A stretch of DNA of 64,000 nt from Gordonibacter faecis (lineage in GTDB: Bacteria > Actinomycetota > Coriobacteriia > Coriobacteriales > Eggerthellaceae). The translations under genes were made by a program, and so were the position numbers. The notes beneath the pieces are model-generated. The model searched no databases, was not told the origin of the DNA, and saw only the letters and a list, made by a program, of their open reading frames with translations. Positions 45,165 to 54,013 of this stretch are shown piece after piece (positions within the stretch are counted from its first letter, which is position 1; each line of letters starts with the position of its first letter). The stretch spans positions 124,001 to 188,000 of the forward strand of contig NZ_JASJEU010000012.1 of NCBI RefSeq assembly GCF_030077735.1, written 5' to 3'.

Positions 45165-45200
45165 CCGCAGGCAGTCTCGCGCATACGGGGCTGCCTGCGG
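45165..45200 (+). terminator. Hairpin, possible end of the dsrAB-exporter transcript
   Basis: CCGCAGGCAG (45165) and CTGCCTGCGG (45191) form a perfect ten-base stem followed by TCATTTG. The weak T run makes termination uncertain. Confidence 0.45.
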
Positions 45201-45227
45201 TCATTTGTGGCGGAGGGAGGGTTGCTG

Positions 45228-45701
45228 ATGAGCGGCATCACGAAAGCGGAGCTGCGGGCGCTTGCTGAAGCGGGAGATGAGCAGGCGCTTCTGGCGGCGT
45301 TTGACGAAGACCCGGCGCGCGTGCGGCGGTTTTTGACGCGGCTGACGTTTGCGCCTGACGATGCGTGCCACGCTGCGGTTATCGCGTGCTTCGAACTGCT
45401 TGCGCGTGAGCGATGCGCCGGCATGCCGTCCTTCTTTTTGGAGATTATTCGGCGCAGCCTCTGGGAGATGAATGAAGAGGGCGCCAATAACTCCTGGTCG
45501 GCGCCTGAACGGGCCAGCGCAGTGATAGCGGGCGCCACCCCGCGCTTCGACGAGTATTTCTCCTTTGTGTTTTACGCGGCGCGCGATGAACCGCTGTTCC
45601 ACGAAAGCTTGCGTGCGGCCTTTGCGCTGGTAGCTGCCGCGAACCCCGCTTTGGGCGAGGAATATCGGGCGGGTATTGAGGCGTTGAGTGGTACCTATTA
45701 G
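45228..45701 (+). CDS. Unknown helical protein
   Basis: A 157-residue soluble, mostly helical protein with no recognised family. The ATG at 45228 is seven bases after GGAGGGAGG and gives the start MSGITKAELRALAEAGDEQ; an upstream extension is unlikely. The Ala/Glu/Leu/Phe pattern suggests a repeat-like helical bundle (for example RFLTRLTFAPDDACHAAVIA). It is followed closely by another unknown gene. Confidence 0.6.
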   Translation: MSGITKAELRALAEAGDEQALLAAFDEDPARVRRFLTRLTFAPDDACHAAVIACFELLARERCAGMPSFFLEIIRRSLWEMNEEGANNSWSAPERASAVIAGATPRFDEYFSFVFYAARDEPLFHESLRAAFALVAAANPALGEEYRAGIEALSGTY

Positions 45702-45752
45702 GGGCTGGCGCGCGGGAATGCGGCGCCATGTTGTACGGGGAGAGGAAGCACC

Positions 45753-46601
45753 ATGAGAGCTTACGAGTGTATTGCGGACGTTTTGGGCGACGAGGCCGAC
45801 GACGAGTCACGCGCATGGGTGCGCCACACGTACACGCTCCGGGTGCGCGTTGCTGGGGTGGCGGCGTTCGCGTTCTTTATCATGATTATGGGCATGTCGG
45901 GTACGCCGTGGTTTGCCATCAGCACGTTTATTCTGCTGCCGCTCATGATTGTGGCGGTGTTTTTCGGCGTGTTTATGCGCGGCTCCATTAACCGGAGCCT
46001 GACGCGGCTCATTGACCGTGATTGTGACCCGGTGTTGTGCGGTCGGCGGACGCTCGCGCTGCTTGAGAAGGACAAGAAGAATGCCGATGCGCGCAGCGGG
46101 CTGTTCAGCTACGCCTACGCGCTGCGGTGGCAGGGGAAGTGGAACGAGGCGGCCAAGCTCATGCACACGCTGGAGGACGACGCGGATCCGCGCAGCCAGT
46201 TTCTCTATCACAACCTGCTGGCGTACTGTGCGTTTGACAAGCGCGACCTTAAGGGGCTGACGGCCGAGGTCAAGGAGTTGAAGGAGCTTTCGTCGAGCGA
46301 GGGATTGCCGAAGGATGCGGCCGCGCACGTGGCCGAGCACGTGGCTTTGCGCGATATGCTGGCGAAGGAGCTCAACGGCAAGGCATCCAAGGCGGCGGCC
46401 GACTATGCGCAGGTCGCCGATGATCCCAAGGCTCTGCCCGTGCACCACGTGCTGTTCTCGCTGAAGGCGGCCGATTGCTTGGCCGACGCAGCTGAGCGGC
46501 GGGCGCGCTTGGTGCAGGTTGCAGAGCAAGGCGGCACCACCTGGTGCGCAACGGAAGCAAAGGCCCGGCTTGAGAAAGACGAGCGCAATAAATCTAACTA
46601 G
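45753..46601 (+). CDS. Unknown protein with two membrane helices and TPR-like region
   Basis: A 282-residue protein. Residues 1-30 are polar, two helices span about 32-75 (AFAFFIMIMGMSGTPWF, then FILLPLMIVAVFFGVFM), and the rest is a cytoplasmic helical domain resembling tetratricopeptide repeats (SYAYALRWQGKWNEAAKLM). GGGGAGAGGAAGCACC precedes the ATG. It may be a scaffold at the membrane; no link to sulfur metabolism is shown beyond position. Confidence 0.6.
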   Translation: MRAYECIADVLGDEADDESRAWVRHTYTLRVRVAGVAAFAFFIMIMGMSGTPWFAISTFILLPLMIVAVFFGVFMRGSINRSLTRLIDRDCDPVLCGRRTLALLEKDKKNADARSGLFSYAYALRWQGKWNEAAKLMHTLEDDADPRSQFLYHNLLAYCAFDKRDLKGLTAEVKELKELSSSEGLPKDAAAHVAEHVALRDMLAKELNGKASKAAADYAQVADDPKALPVHHVLFSLKAADCLADAAERRARLVQVAEQGGTTWCATEAKARLEKDERNKSN

Positions 46602-46604
46602 AAA

Positions 46605-46735
46605 GGTAATCTACGTAGAGATGCTCTCCAGAGCATCCGCTCCGCCGTCAGGCGGAGAACACACCTGTGACCTGCGTTTTCGCGCTTCGCGCGAACGGGT
46701 GCTCTGGAGAGCACCCCTACGGAGGTTATGCCTCT
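46605..46735. repeat. REP-like palindrome cluster, copy 1
   Basis: Starts GGTAATCTACGTAG, then palindromes GATGCTCTCCAGAGCATC, CTCCGCC/GGCGGAG and TTCGCGC/GCGCGAA, and closes with GGTGCTCTGGAGAGCACC followed by CCTACGGAGG. The first and last palindromes are near inverted copies. The layout GGTAATCTnCGTAG...CTCCGCCG...CGGAGAAC recurs at 54444-54498. Confidence 0.62.
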
Positions 46736-46811
46736 TGCAAGACCTCGCCTACCAGTCAGTCAGCCCGCGTCGTTAGGTAAGGGGTGCGAGAAACCTCGTG
46801 GCGTATTAGCC

Positions 46812-46841
46812 AGCGCGAAAGCGCGTCACACTTTTGTGACG
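46812..46841 (-). repeat. Short repeat and hairpin at the end of the siroheme synthase gene
   Basis: On the minus strand, AAAAGTGTGACGCGC then TTTCGCGCT recurs with one base missing at 54342-54364. It contains CGTCACA/TGTGACG with a four-base loop and GCGC-GAAA-GCGC. It may act as a weak terminator for the leftward gene. Confidence 0.5.
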
Positions 46842-46854
46842 TGGGAGAAAGACC

Positions 46855-47481
46855 TCATCCGAGCAGGGACTCCAAAATGGCTTCGGCTTCGGCGGTGTTG
46901 CCGGCGGTGAGTGCGGCCAGGACGCGTCCGTCGGTGGCTTGCTCCCAGAACGCGTAGTGACGCTCAGGGGGCAAGGCGGCGCATACGCGCGGGCGCCAGG
47001 AGGCCAACAACTCCAGGTAGGGGCCGTATTCTTCGCCGAACTGGGCTTCCAGGCCTTCGCGAATGTGGCGGGCCGAAAGCGGGCTTGCGCCTTCGGTGGA
47101 CACGGCGATGGAAAGCTTGCCGTGCCGCAACACCGAAGGCAAAAAGAACGTACACACCTCGGGGCGGTCGGCCACGTTTACCATGAGGCGCGCGGCGGTG
47201 GCATCGTCGTACACGCGGCGGTTCACGTCTTCGTCGTCGGTGGCTGCAAACACGATGTCGGCTTCGTCGAGGTCGGCGCTTTCGTAGGGCTTTGCGTGCC
47301 ACGTGCAGCGCGCGTTGTCGGCCAGATCCCGCAGCTTCGGCGAGGCTACGGGCGCCACCACGGTCACGAGCGCCTCGCACTCCAGCAGCCCGCGTACCTT
47401 GCGCGTGGCCACCGATCCGCCGCCCACCACCACGGCGCGCTTGCCTTCCAGCACGAGGGAAACCGGATACGTTTTTGCCAT
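46855..47481 (-). CDS. Siroheme synthase (precorrin-2 dehydrogenase/ferrochelatase, Met8 type)
   Basis: A 208-residue protein. The N-terminal NAD-binding region has VVVGGGSVATRKVRGLLE, followed by the dimer domain (DRPEVCTFFLPSV) of the CysG-N/Met8 family. It oxidises precorrin-2 and inserts iron to make siroheme, the DsrAB cofactor, completing the path begun by cobA/hemD at 36408. It is the only leftward gene in the dsr region, between two REP-like repeats. Confidence 0.9.
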   Translation of the reverse strand: MAKTYPVSLVLEGKRAVVVGGGSVATRKVRGLLECEALVTVVAPVASPKLRDLADNARCTWHAKPYESADLDEADIVFAATDDEDVNRRVYDDATAARLMVNVADRPEVCTFFLPSVLRHGKLSIAVSTEGASPLSARHIREGLEAQFGEEYGPYLELLASWRPRVCAALPPERHYAFWEQATDGRVLAALTAGNTAEAEAILESLLG

Positions 47482-47549
47482 AGCGCGACCTCGTCTCTAC
47501 GCATGATTATTGAGCCTGATGTAACAAAACATTCCCATCTGCCTGGTTG

Positions 47550-47644
47550 TCCGTAGGGCAAGGGCTCTGCCCTTGCCGTCAACCACGTTTGACCTCCAGG
47601 TTTCCCGATGTCCAGCGGCAAGGGTAGAACCCTTGCCCTACGGA
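47550..47644. repeat. REP-like inverted pair, copy with CGTAGGG ends
   Basis: Left unit 47550-47578 and right unit 47616-47644 are 29-base inverted copies, 27 of 29 matching. Each is itself a hairpin (GGCAAGGGC/GCCCTTGCC) and the ends read TCCGTAGGG and CCCTACGGA. The rest of 47482-47931 holds the dsrD promoter and no other gene. Confidence 0.7.
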
Positions 47645-47832
47645 GCACCTGCAAAGGGAACTTCCGTTGCGCCCCCTTCTGAACGCCTGTGGAGCGGTGC
47701 GGCGATTGTAGCACCTGGGGGAAACGGTGCGTGCAACTATTTGAAAACTGCGGCGCGTGGGCGGCCAGAAATTAACAGCTGAACAGGTAAAACAGTCTGT
47801 CATTGTCTTTTTTGATGGGGTGATGAATTCAT

Positions 47833-47866
47833 TGTATTTTACACGTGTCTAACCCCGTGATTAAAT
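47833..47866 (+). promoter_or_regulatory. Promoter of the dsrD-dsrMKJOP operon
   Basis: TGTATTTTACA, 13 bases, GTGATTAAAT: -35 TTTACA (47838-47843), 17-base spacer, extended -10 TTAAAT (47861-47866). It matches the dsrAB promoter at 40551-40585 in both boxes and spacing, although the 13 bases between differ. Confidence 0.68.
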
Positions 47867-47931
47867 GAAGTGCAGTGGGAATCATGCACCAGTGACAGGC
47901 TCTTCGCGAAGGGCCGAAGGAGGACGTTATC

Positions 47932-48153
47932 ATGGATAAAGGTCCCGCAGATCCTCAGATCAAGCAAAAAATCCTCGACTATCTCGACACCATTGAAAAG
48001 GCCAAGAGCAAGGAAATTGCCAAGGCTATTGGTGAGCAGAAGTCGGCCGTCGATTTGGCGGTCAAAGAACTCGCGTTCGAGGACAAGGTGGAGTATCTCT
48101 ACATCACCACAACGTTTATCGCTCTCAAGGGCAAGGTTGCTCCGCCTGAATAG
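47932..48153 (+). CDS. dsrD: DsrD winged-helix protein
   Basis: A 73-residue protein with a compact winged-helix pattern (QKILDYLDTIEKAKSKEIAK, then KVEYLYITTTFIALKGK). DsrD is a marker of reductive dsr systems and has been reported to stimulate sulfite reduction by DsrAB. GAAGGAGGACGTTATC precedes the ATG. Unlike in many sulfate reducers it is not next to dsrB but starts the dsrMKJOP operon. Confidence 0.88.
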   Translation: MDKGPADPQIKQKILDYLDTIEKAKSKEIAKAIGEQKSAVDLAVKELAFEDKVEYLYITTTFIALKGKVAPPE

Positions 48154-48252
48154 GCGCCTCCACCCGCAGTTCGGGGCGCACCCGCGCCGGGAGAGCGCGG
48201 ATGCGAGCAGCGATGGGGTGGCAAGAGAGACGAGAGAGCACCGGGGGATGCG

Positions 48253-48759
48253 ATGAGCGCGCTGACTGAAGCGATAAGCAGGGGAAAGGGGCCCATCCTG
48301 GAAGCGTGGCGAAAGGCTGCGTTTCCTGCGCAGGAGACGGGTTTTTCATTCCCGCATCAGGCCAAAGGCCGATTTGCCGACCCCGCTTCCTTCCATGAAG
48401 CGGAGGGGATGGACGCTATTCTCACGTGGCTGGCTGACGAAGAAAATTCGGATATACCCGAACTTTTAGGAGAAATCTGCCGCGTGAAGGCCGTGCAGGA
48501 TGCTGCACCTTCCGCCGCCCTTGCGTTTCTGTTCGACCTCAAGCCCGCCCTTCGCTCCGTTGTGGGCGACGCGGCCGACGAGGCCGCCCTTCGAGCGCTC
48601 GACGCTCGCATTGACACCCTCGCCCTGCACGCCTTCGACCGCTATGTGGCCTGCCGCAACCAGATTGCACAGCTGCGCGTGGACGAGGTGCTGCGCGGCG
48701 AAGAGATGCTCCGCAGACAGCTTGCACGCATTCAGAAGAACGGGGAAGAACCGGTATGA
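48253..48759 (+). CDS. RsbRD N-terminal-like protein of the dsrM operon
   Basis: A 168-residue helical protein (ALTEAISRGKGPILEAW start, later DRYVACRNQIAQLRVDEV) that resembles the RsbRD_N domain seen in RsbT co-antagonists. It lacks an STAS domain, so it is not a full RsbR. Its last four bases overlap the dsrM start, so production is coupled. I recall similar proteins upstream of dsrM in sulfate reducers; a sensor or assembly role for the Dsr membrane complex is inference. Confidence 0.7.
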   Translation: MSALTEAISRGKGPILEAWRKAAFPAQETGFSFPHQAKGRFADPASFHEAEGMDAILTWLADEENSDIPELLGEICRVKAVQDAAPSAALAFLFDLKPALRSVVGDAADEAALRALDARIDTLALHAFDRYVACRNQIAQLRVDEVLRGEEMLRRQLARIQKNGEEPV

Positions 48760-49745
48760 AAATTGGGATCCCTCTGCTTATCGTAGTGTTGTTGGCGGCG
48801 TTCGCCTGGGTGGGCACCGCGTACCTGCAGTGGTACACCCTGTTCGGAATTATCATTCCGTATGCGGCGTTTACCCTGTTCGTGATGGGGTTTGTCATTC
48901 GCCTCATCAAGTGGGGCACCTCTGCGGTGCCGTTTCGCATTCCCACCACGTGCGGCCAGCAGAAGTCGCTGCCGTGGATCAAGCAGAACAAGCTTGAGAA
49001 CCCCTCGTCGTTTGGCGGGGTGGTAGGCCGCATGCTGCTTGAGGTGCTGTGCTTCCGTTCGCTGTTCCGCAACGCCAAAACCGATAAGGTGGACGACAAG
49101 CTGGCGTTCGGCTCGGCAAAGTGGCTGTGGCTGGGCGCGCTCGTGTTTCACTGGTCCATGCTGATTATTGTGTTCCGCCACCTGCGCCTGTTTTTGGAGC
49201 CCGTGCCCGCGTTCATTCAGGGCATTGAGGGGCTCGACAGTATTTTGCAGGTGGGGCTTCCGCTGCTCTACATCACCGACGTGCTCATTGTGGGGGCGCT
49301 CACGTTTCTGTTCATCCGCCGCGTGGTAATTCCGCAGGTGCGCTACATCTCGCTGCCGGCCGACTTCATGCCGCTGTTTCTGCTGCTGGGCGTGGCCATT
49401 TCCGGCATCGTGATGCGCTACGGGTTCCGCATCGACATTGTGGACGTGAAGGAACTCACTATGGGCCTGGCCACGCTCAACCCGGTGGCTCCCGAGGGCA
49501 TTGCCCCCATCCTGTTCGTGCACCTGTTCTTGGTGAGTGCGCTTCTGGTGTATTTTCCCTGGAGCAAGCTCATGCATGCGGGCGGCATCATTTTGAGCCC
49601 CACGCGCAACCTGGCGAACAACAACCGCGCAAAGCGCCACGTGAACCCCTGGAACTACCCGGTTGACGTGCATACGTACGCCGAGTACGAGGCTGAGTTC
49701 GGGGAAAAGATGAAAAAAGTTGGCCTGCCTCTGGATGCGGAGTAA
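48756..49745 (+). CDS. dsrM: DsrM membrane cytochrome b subunit
   Basis: A 329-residue NarI-like protein with about six helices and histidines suited to two heme b (VFHWSML, IVFRHLRLF, FVHLFLV). It takes electrons from menaquinol and passes them to DsrK. ATGA overlap with the preceding gene; dsrK starts 6 bases after its stop. Confidence 0.92.
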   Translation: MKIGIPLLIVVLLAAFAWVGTAYLQWYTLFGIIIPYAAFTLFVMGFVIRLIKWGTSAVPFRIPTTCGQQKSLPWIKQNKLENPSSFGGVVGRMLLEVLCFRSLFRNAKTDKVDDKLAFGSAKWLWLGALVFHWSMLIIVFRHLRLFLEPVPAFIQGIEGLDSILQVGLPLLYITDVLIVGALTFLFIRRVVIPQVRYISLPADFMPLFLLLGVAISGIVMRYGFRIDIVDVKELTMGLATLNPVAPEGIAPILFVHLFLVSALLVYFPWSKLMHAGGIILSPTRNLANNNRAKRHVNPWNYPVDVHTYAEYEAEFGEKMKKVGLPLDAE

Positions 49746-49751
49746 CTCGAC

Positions 49752-51428
49752 ATGGCGAAACTACCGAACAAAAAGGACCTGCTCAACTTCGAGCTTGGGG
49801 TGGGCGAGAAGCCGTGGATGGACACGCCCACCGAATTCAAGGACGGCATGTACTGCCACGGTGCGAAGCCCAAAACGCTTGAGATTGTGGGCATGCCGAA
49901 CACGCACGACTGGTCGTCGTCGGATGAGGATTGGAACCTTCCTGAGAACTGGAAGGAGATCATCCTTGACGGCATGGCCGACCGCGTGAAGAAATATCGC
50001 TCGTTTCGGCTGTTCATGGACGTGTGCGTGCGCTGCGGTGCCTGCGCCGACAAGTGCCACTTTTATATGGGCTCGGGCGATCCGAAGAACATGCCGGTGC
50101 TGCGCGCCGAGCTGCTGCGCTCGGTGTATCGCCGCTATTTCACCACGTCAGGCAAGCTGTTTGGCAAGCTGGCCGGCGCACGCGACCTCACGGAGGACGT
50201 GCTGAAGGAGTGGTGGTACTACTTCTTCCAGTGCACCGAGTGCCGCCGTTGTTCGGCGTTTTGCCCGTACGGCATCGACCAGGCCGAGATCACTATCATG
50301 GGCCGCGAGCTGTTGAATCTCATCGGTCTGAACACCGAGTGGATTGCTGGCCCCGTGGCGAACTGCTACATGAAGGGCAACCACGTGGGGCTGGAGCCCC
50401 AAACCATCATGGGCAACGTGGAATTCCTCATGGAGGATTTGGAAACCATCACGGGCAAGCACATTGAGCCGTCGTTCAACCGCAAGGGCGCCGAGATTCT
50501 GTTCGTGGTGCCCTCGGGCGACCTCTACGCGGAGCCCGGCACGTTCACGTTCATGGGTTACATCTTGCTGTTTGAGCAGCTGGGGCTCGATTACACGCTG
50601 AGCACGTACGCCTCCGAGGGCGGCAACTTCGGCTTCTTCACCTCGAATGAGATGGCGAAACGCCTGAACGCGAAGATGTATGCCGAGGCCGAGCGCTTAG
50701 GCGTGAAGTGGATTTTGGGCGGCGAATGCGGGCATATGTGGCGCCTCGTGAACCAGTACATGGACACGTGGAACGGCCCGGCCGACTTTTTGGAGCAGCC
50801 GGTGTCGCCCATCACGGGCACGGTGTTTGAGAACGCCGCGTCCACGAAGATGGTGCACATCACGGAATTCACCGCTGATTTGCTGTATCACAACAAGGTG
50901 AAGCTTGACCCGAGCCGCAACGACCATCTGGTGGTGACGTATCACGACTCGTGCAACACCTCGCGCGCCATGGGGCTTCTGGAAGAGCCGCGCTTCATCT
51001 TGAGCAAGGTGTGCAACAACTTCCACGAAATGCCTGATGAGACTATCCGCGAGAAAACGCTTTGCTGCGGCAGCGGCGCCGGCTTGAATGCGGGAGAGAA
51101 CATGGAGCTGCGCCTGCGCGGCGGGTATCCGCGCGCCGACGCGGTGCGGTCGGTGAAGGAGCGCTTCGGCGTGAACACGCTGGCGAACATCTGCGCGCTC
51201 GACCGCGCGTCGTTCCCCGCGCTCATGGACTACTGGGTGCCGGGCACGCGCGTGATGGGTGTGCACGAGCTGGTGGGCAACGCGCTCGTGCTCGACGGCG
51301 AGTGCGAGCGCACGCTTGATTTGCGCTTGGAGGAATTGCCGAACCGGAAGAAGCCTGCCGAGGCCGCGCCGGATGCGGCCGAGGGCGCAGGCGAGCCGGC
51401 CGCGGGCGAAGGGGGGAGCCATGTATAA
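49752..51428 (+). CDS. dsrK: DsrK, HdrD-like catalytic subunit of the Dsr membrane complex
   Basis: A 558-residue iron-sulfur protein. Two four-Cys motifs (CVRCGACADKCH near 93, CTECRRCSAFCP near 160) and the CCG-like region (DSCNTSRAMG, CCGSGAG) match DsrK, which is thought to reduce the DsrC trisulfide. The acidic Ala/Glu tail overlaps dsrJ by 8 bases. Confidence 0.93.
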   Translation: MAKLPNKKDLLNFELGVGEKPWMDTPTEFKDGMYCHGAKPKTLEIVGMPNTHDWSSSDEDWNLPENWKEIILDGMADRVKKYRSFRLFMDVCVRCGACADKCHFYMGSGDPKNMPVLRAELLRSVYRRYFTTSGKLFGKLAGARDLTEDVLKEWWYYFFQCTECRRCSAFCPYGIDQAEITIMGRELLNLIGLNTEWIAGPVANCYMKGNHVGLEPQTIMGNVEFLMEDLETITGKHIEPSFNRKGAEILFVVPSGDLYAEPGTFTFMGYILLFEQLGLDYTLSTYASEGGNFGFFTSNEMAKRLNAKMYAEAERLGVKWILGGECGHMWRLVNQYMDTWNGPADFLEQPVSPITGTVFENAASTKMVHITEFTADLLYHNKVKLDPSRNDHLVVTYHDSCNTSRAMGLLEEPRFILSKVCNNFHEMPDETIREKTLCCGSGAGLNAGENMELRLRGGYPRADAVRSVKERFGVNTLANICALDRASFPALMDYWVPGTRVMGVHELVGNALVLDGECERTLDLRLEELPNRKKPAEAAPDAAEGAGEPAAGEGGSHV

Positions 51429-51822
51429 GGGCGGAAGGATCATCCTGTTCGCGGGGCTGTTCGTCCTGCTCATGGCTGTGCCGCTTCTTGTGAACTTGGG
51501 CAACGCCACGGCGGCACCCACGCCGAACGTGGACACGCCGGCCATCAACGCGCTTTCCGAGAAGCAGTGCGTGGAATCGACCGAGTATATGCGCAGCTCA
51601 CACATGCAGCTGCTCGACGAATGGCGCAACGATGTGGTGCGCGACGGTGCCACCGACTACAAGAGCGCCAGCGGTCAGGTGTATGAGATCAGCCTGGACG
51701 ACACGTGCCTTGAGTGCCACTCGAACCGCGAGGAATTCTGCGACAGCTGCCATGAGTACTCGTCGGTTGAGTTGTATTGCTGGGACTGCCACGATCTGGC
51801 CGACGCGAAGCAGGCGAACTAG
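51421..51822 (+). CDS. dsrJ: DsrJ triheme cytochrome c
   Basis: A 133-residue protein with an N-terminal membrane anchor (about 6-28) and three CxxCH heme c sites: CLECH, CDSCH and CWDCH. It faces outside and takes part in the DsrMKJOP redox chain. The ATG at 51421 overlaps the dsrK stop. c-type heme implies a maturation system elsewhere in the genome. Confidence 0.93.
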   Translation: MYKGGRIILFAGLFVLLMAVPLLVNLGNATAAPTPNVDTPAINALSEKQCVESTEYMRSSHMQLLDEWRNDVVRDGATDYKSASGQVYEISLDDTCLECHSNREEFCDSCHEYSSVELYCWDCHDLADAKQAN

Positions 51823-51823
51823 C

Positions 51824-52654
51824 ATGGCCGCGCGCAACGAAGATCGCGAGAGGAGCCGGGACGGTTCTATGGAGAGACGGACGTTTTTGAAGGCCGGCGC
51901 GCTGGCGGCTGCCTCCGCCGTGATTCCGCTGAGCGCCTGCACTGTCGAGGGCGCCGCCGGAGCCGAGGGCGAAACGGTGCACAAGGTGATGAAGACGCGC
52001 CAGTGGGGTTTCGTCATTGACGTGGAGAAACTCAACGCTTCCGGCGTCATGGATAAGATCATCCAGGCGTGCCACCACGCTCACAACGTGCCCGATACAG
52101 GCGACCCGAAGACCGAGATCAAGTGGATTTGGGAAGACGATTTCGAGCATTCGTTTTCGGACATTGACAGCGAGTACGCGAGCGAGCGCGTGGTAAAGCT
52201 GGGCTTTCCGCTGTTGTGCAACCACTGCGAGGAACCGCCGTGCGTGCGCCTGTGCCCGACCGAGGCTACGTTCAAGCGCGGGGATGGCATTGTGGTCATG
52301 GACTACCATCGCTGCATCGGGTGCCGCTTCTGCATGGCGGGCTGCCCGTACGGCGCGCGCAGCCTAAACTTCTTCGACCCGCGGCCCTATATCGATGACC
52401 CGAACCCCGACTATCCCACGCGCTCAAAGGGTGTCGTGGAGAAGTGCATGTTGTGTTCTGAGCGCATTGACCAGGGGAAAGAGCCGCTATGTGCCGAGCT
52501 ATCGGAGGGGGCCATCATTTTCGGCGACCTGACCGACCCGGATTCGCCGGTGCGCAAGGCGCTGTCTGAGAACTTCACCATCCGCCGGCGCGTGGAGCTG
52601 GGCACGGGCCCGTGCGTCTACTACATTGCGAACGGAGGCGAGGCGCATGCTTGA
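51824..52654 (+). CDS. dsrO: DsrO iron-sulfur subunit with Tat signal
   Basis: A 276-residue extracytoplasmic protein. A Tat signal (MERRTFLKAGALAAASAV, with LSAC after it, which also resembles a lipobox) precedes Cys motifs CNHCEEPPCVRLCP, CIGCRFCMAGCP and CMLC for several [4Fe-4S] clusters. The ATG at 51824 follows the dsrJ stop by one base; an ATG at 51869 directly before the Tat motif, with AGGAG 13 bases upstream, is a real alternative (261 residues). Confidence 0.9.
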   Translation: MAARNEDRERSRDGSMERRTFLKAGALAAASAVIPLSACTVEGAAGAEGETVHKVMKTRQWGFVIDVEKLNASGVMDKIIQACHHAHNVPDTGDPKTEIKWIWEDDFEHSFSDIDSEYASERVVKLGFPLLCNHCEEPPCVRLCPTEATFKRGDGIVVMDYHRCIGCRFCMAGCPYGARSLNFFDPRPYIDDPNPDYPTRSKGVVEKCMLCSERIDQGKEPLCAELSEGAIIFGDLTDPDSPVRKALSENFTIRRRVELGTGPCVYYIANGGEAHA

Positions 52655-53864
52655 GAAAGCGCTGCACGGATCCAAGCTGTACTGGGCATGGGTGATAGTG
52701 CTGCTGGTGTGCATCGGCGTGGGCATTGCCGCCTACATCAACCAGTTCAATTACGGCTTGGGCTTGACGGGCATGAGTCGCGACGTGAGCTGGGGCCTCT
52801 ACATTTCCCAGTTCGTGTTTTTGGTGGGTGTGGCGGCCTCGGGCGTGATGGTGGCCATTCCGCTGTATCTGCACAACTTCAAAGAGTTCGGCAAGATTAT
52901 TATCTTCGGCGAGTTTATGGCCGTGGCTGCCGTGCTCATGGCCGTGCTGTTTGTGCTGGTTGACCTGGGGTATCCCACTCGCGTGCTGAACGTGCTGCTG
53001 TATCCGTCGCCGCACTCGATGCTGTTCTGGGATATGTGTGTGCTGTCGTCGTATCTGCTGGTGAACATACTCATTGGCTGGACGGTGCTGGGGGCGGAGC
53101 GCAAGGGCGTGAAGCCGCCGAACTGGACGCGCATTTTGAGCTACATCGCCATTCCGCTGGCCATTAGCATTCACACGGTGACGGCGTTTTTGATTGCCGG
53201 TTTGCCGGGGCGCGCGTACTGGCTTACGGCTATCATGGCGGCGCGCTTTCTGGCCTCGGCCTTCGCGGCGGGCCCGGCGCTGCTCATCGTCATCTGCTTT
53301 ATCATGCGGAAGTTCACCACATTTAAGGCATCTGACAAGGCCATTGATACGCTGGCGAAAATCGTGTGCTACGCCATGATTGCCAACGTGTTCTTCTTCG
53401 TGTTGGAAATTTTCACGGCGTTCTACAGCAACATTCCGTCGCACATGGCGTCGCTTGAGTACCTGTTCTTCGGGCTGGATGGCTCGGGGCAGCTGGTGCC
53501 GTTCATGTGGACGGCTGTGGTGCTGGCGTTTGTGGGATTGTTCCTGCTGCTGGTGCCGAAGCTGCGGCGCAATCACAAGACGTTGATTGTGGGGCTGGTG
53601 GCCGTGTTTTTCGCCTGCTGGATTGACAAGGGCCTGGGGCTTATCCTGGCCGGTTTCGTGCCGAACTCGTTTGAGCAGGTAGTGGACTATATTCCGAATC
53701 TGAATGAGATTCTGGTGATTGTGGGCGTGTACGGCATTGGATTTTTGGTGCTGACGGTGCTGTACAAGGTGGCCGTCAACGTGCACGAGCACGGGATTGC
53801 GTTTGCGCACAGCAAGGATCGCGAGATCGCGGAAGGTGCGGACGCGGCCGACGCGGCGGAGTGA
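52647..53864 (+). CDS. dsrP: DsrP NrfD-like membrane subunit
   Basis: A 405-residue protein with about ten helices and the NrfD/PsrC pattern (GLTGMSRDVSWGLYISQFVF, quoted from residue 40). It binds quinol and works with DsrO and DsrJ. The ATG at 52647 overlaps the dsrO stop by 8 bases and follows GGAGGCGAGG. Confidence 0.92.
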   Translation: MLEKALHGSKLYWAWVIVLLVCIGVGIAAYINQFNYGLGLTGMSRDVSWGLYISQFVFLVGVAASGVMVAIPLYLHNFKEFGKIIIFGEFMAVAAVLMAVLFVLVDLGYPTRVLNVLLYPSPHSMLFWDMCVLSSYLLVNILIGWTVLGAERKGVKPPNWTRILSYIAIPLAISIHTVTAFLIAGLPGRAYWLTAIMAARFLASAFAAGPALLIVICFIMRKFTTFKASDKAIDTLAKIVCYAMIANVFFFVLEIFTAFYSNIPSHMASLEYLFFGLDGSGQLVPFMWTAVVLAFVGLFLLLVPKLRRNHKTLIVGLVAVFFACWIDKGLGLILAGFVPNSFEQVVDYIPNLNEILVIVGVYGIGFLVLTVLYKVAVNVHEHGIAFAHSKDREIAEGADAADAAE

Positions 53865-54013
53865 CCGCGCGGCGTGTGGCATGCGTGTGTCGTGTTGCCG
53901 ACTGGTTGTGTGGCCGGGGCAAACGTACGTGTTGGAACAGGGTTATGTCGGCCGTCACGTGGCGGCTCAGCATAAAAGGGAAGTAAGTAATAACCGAACC
54001 TGAGGAGGTAACA

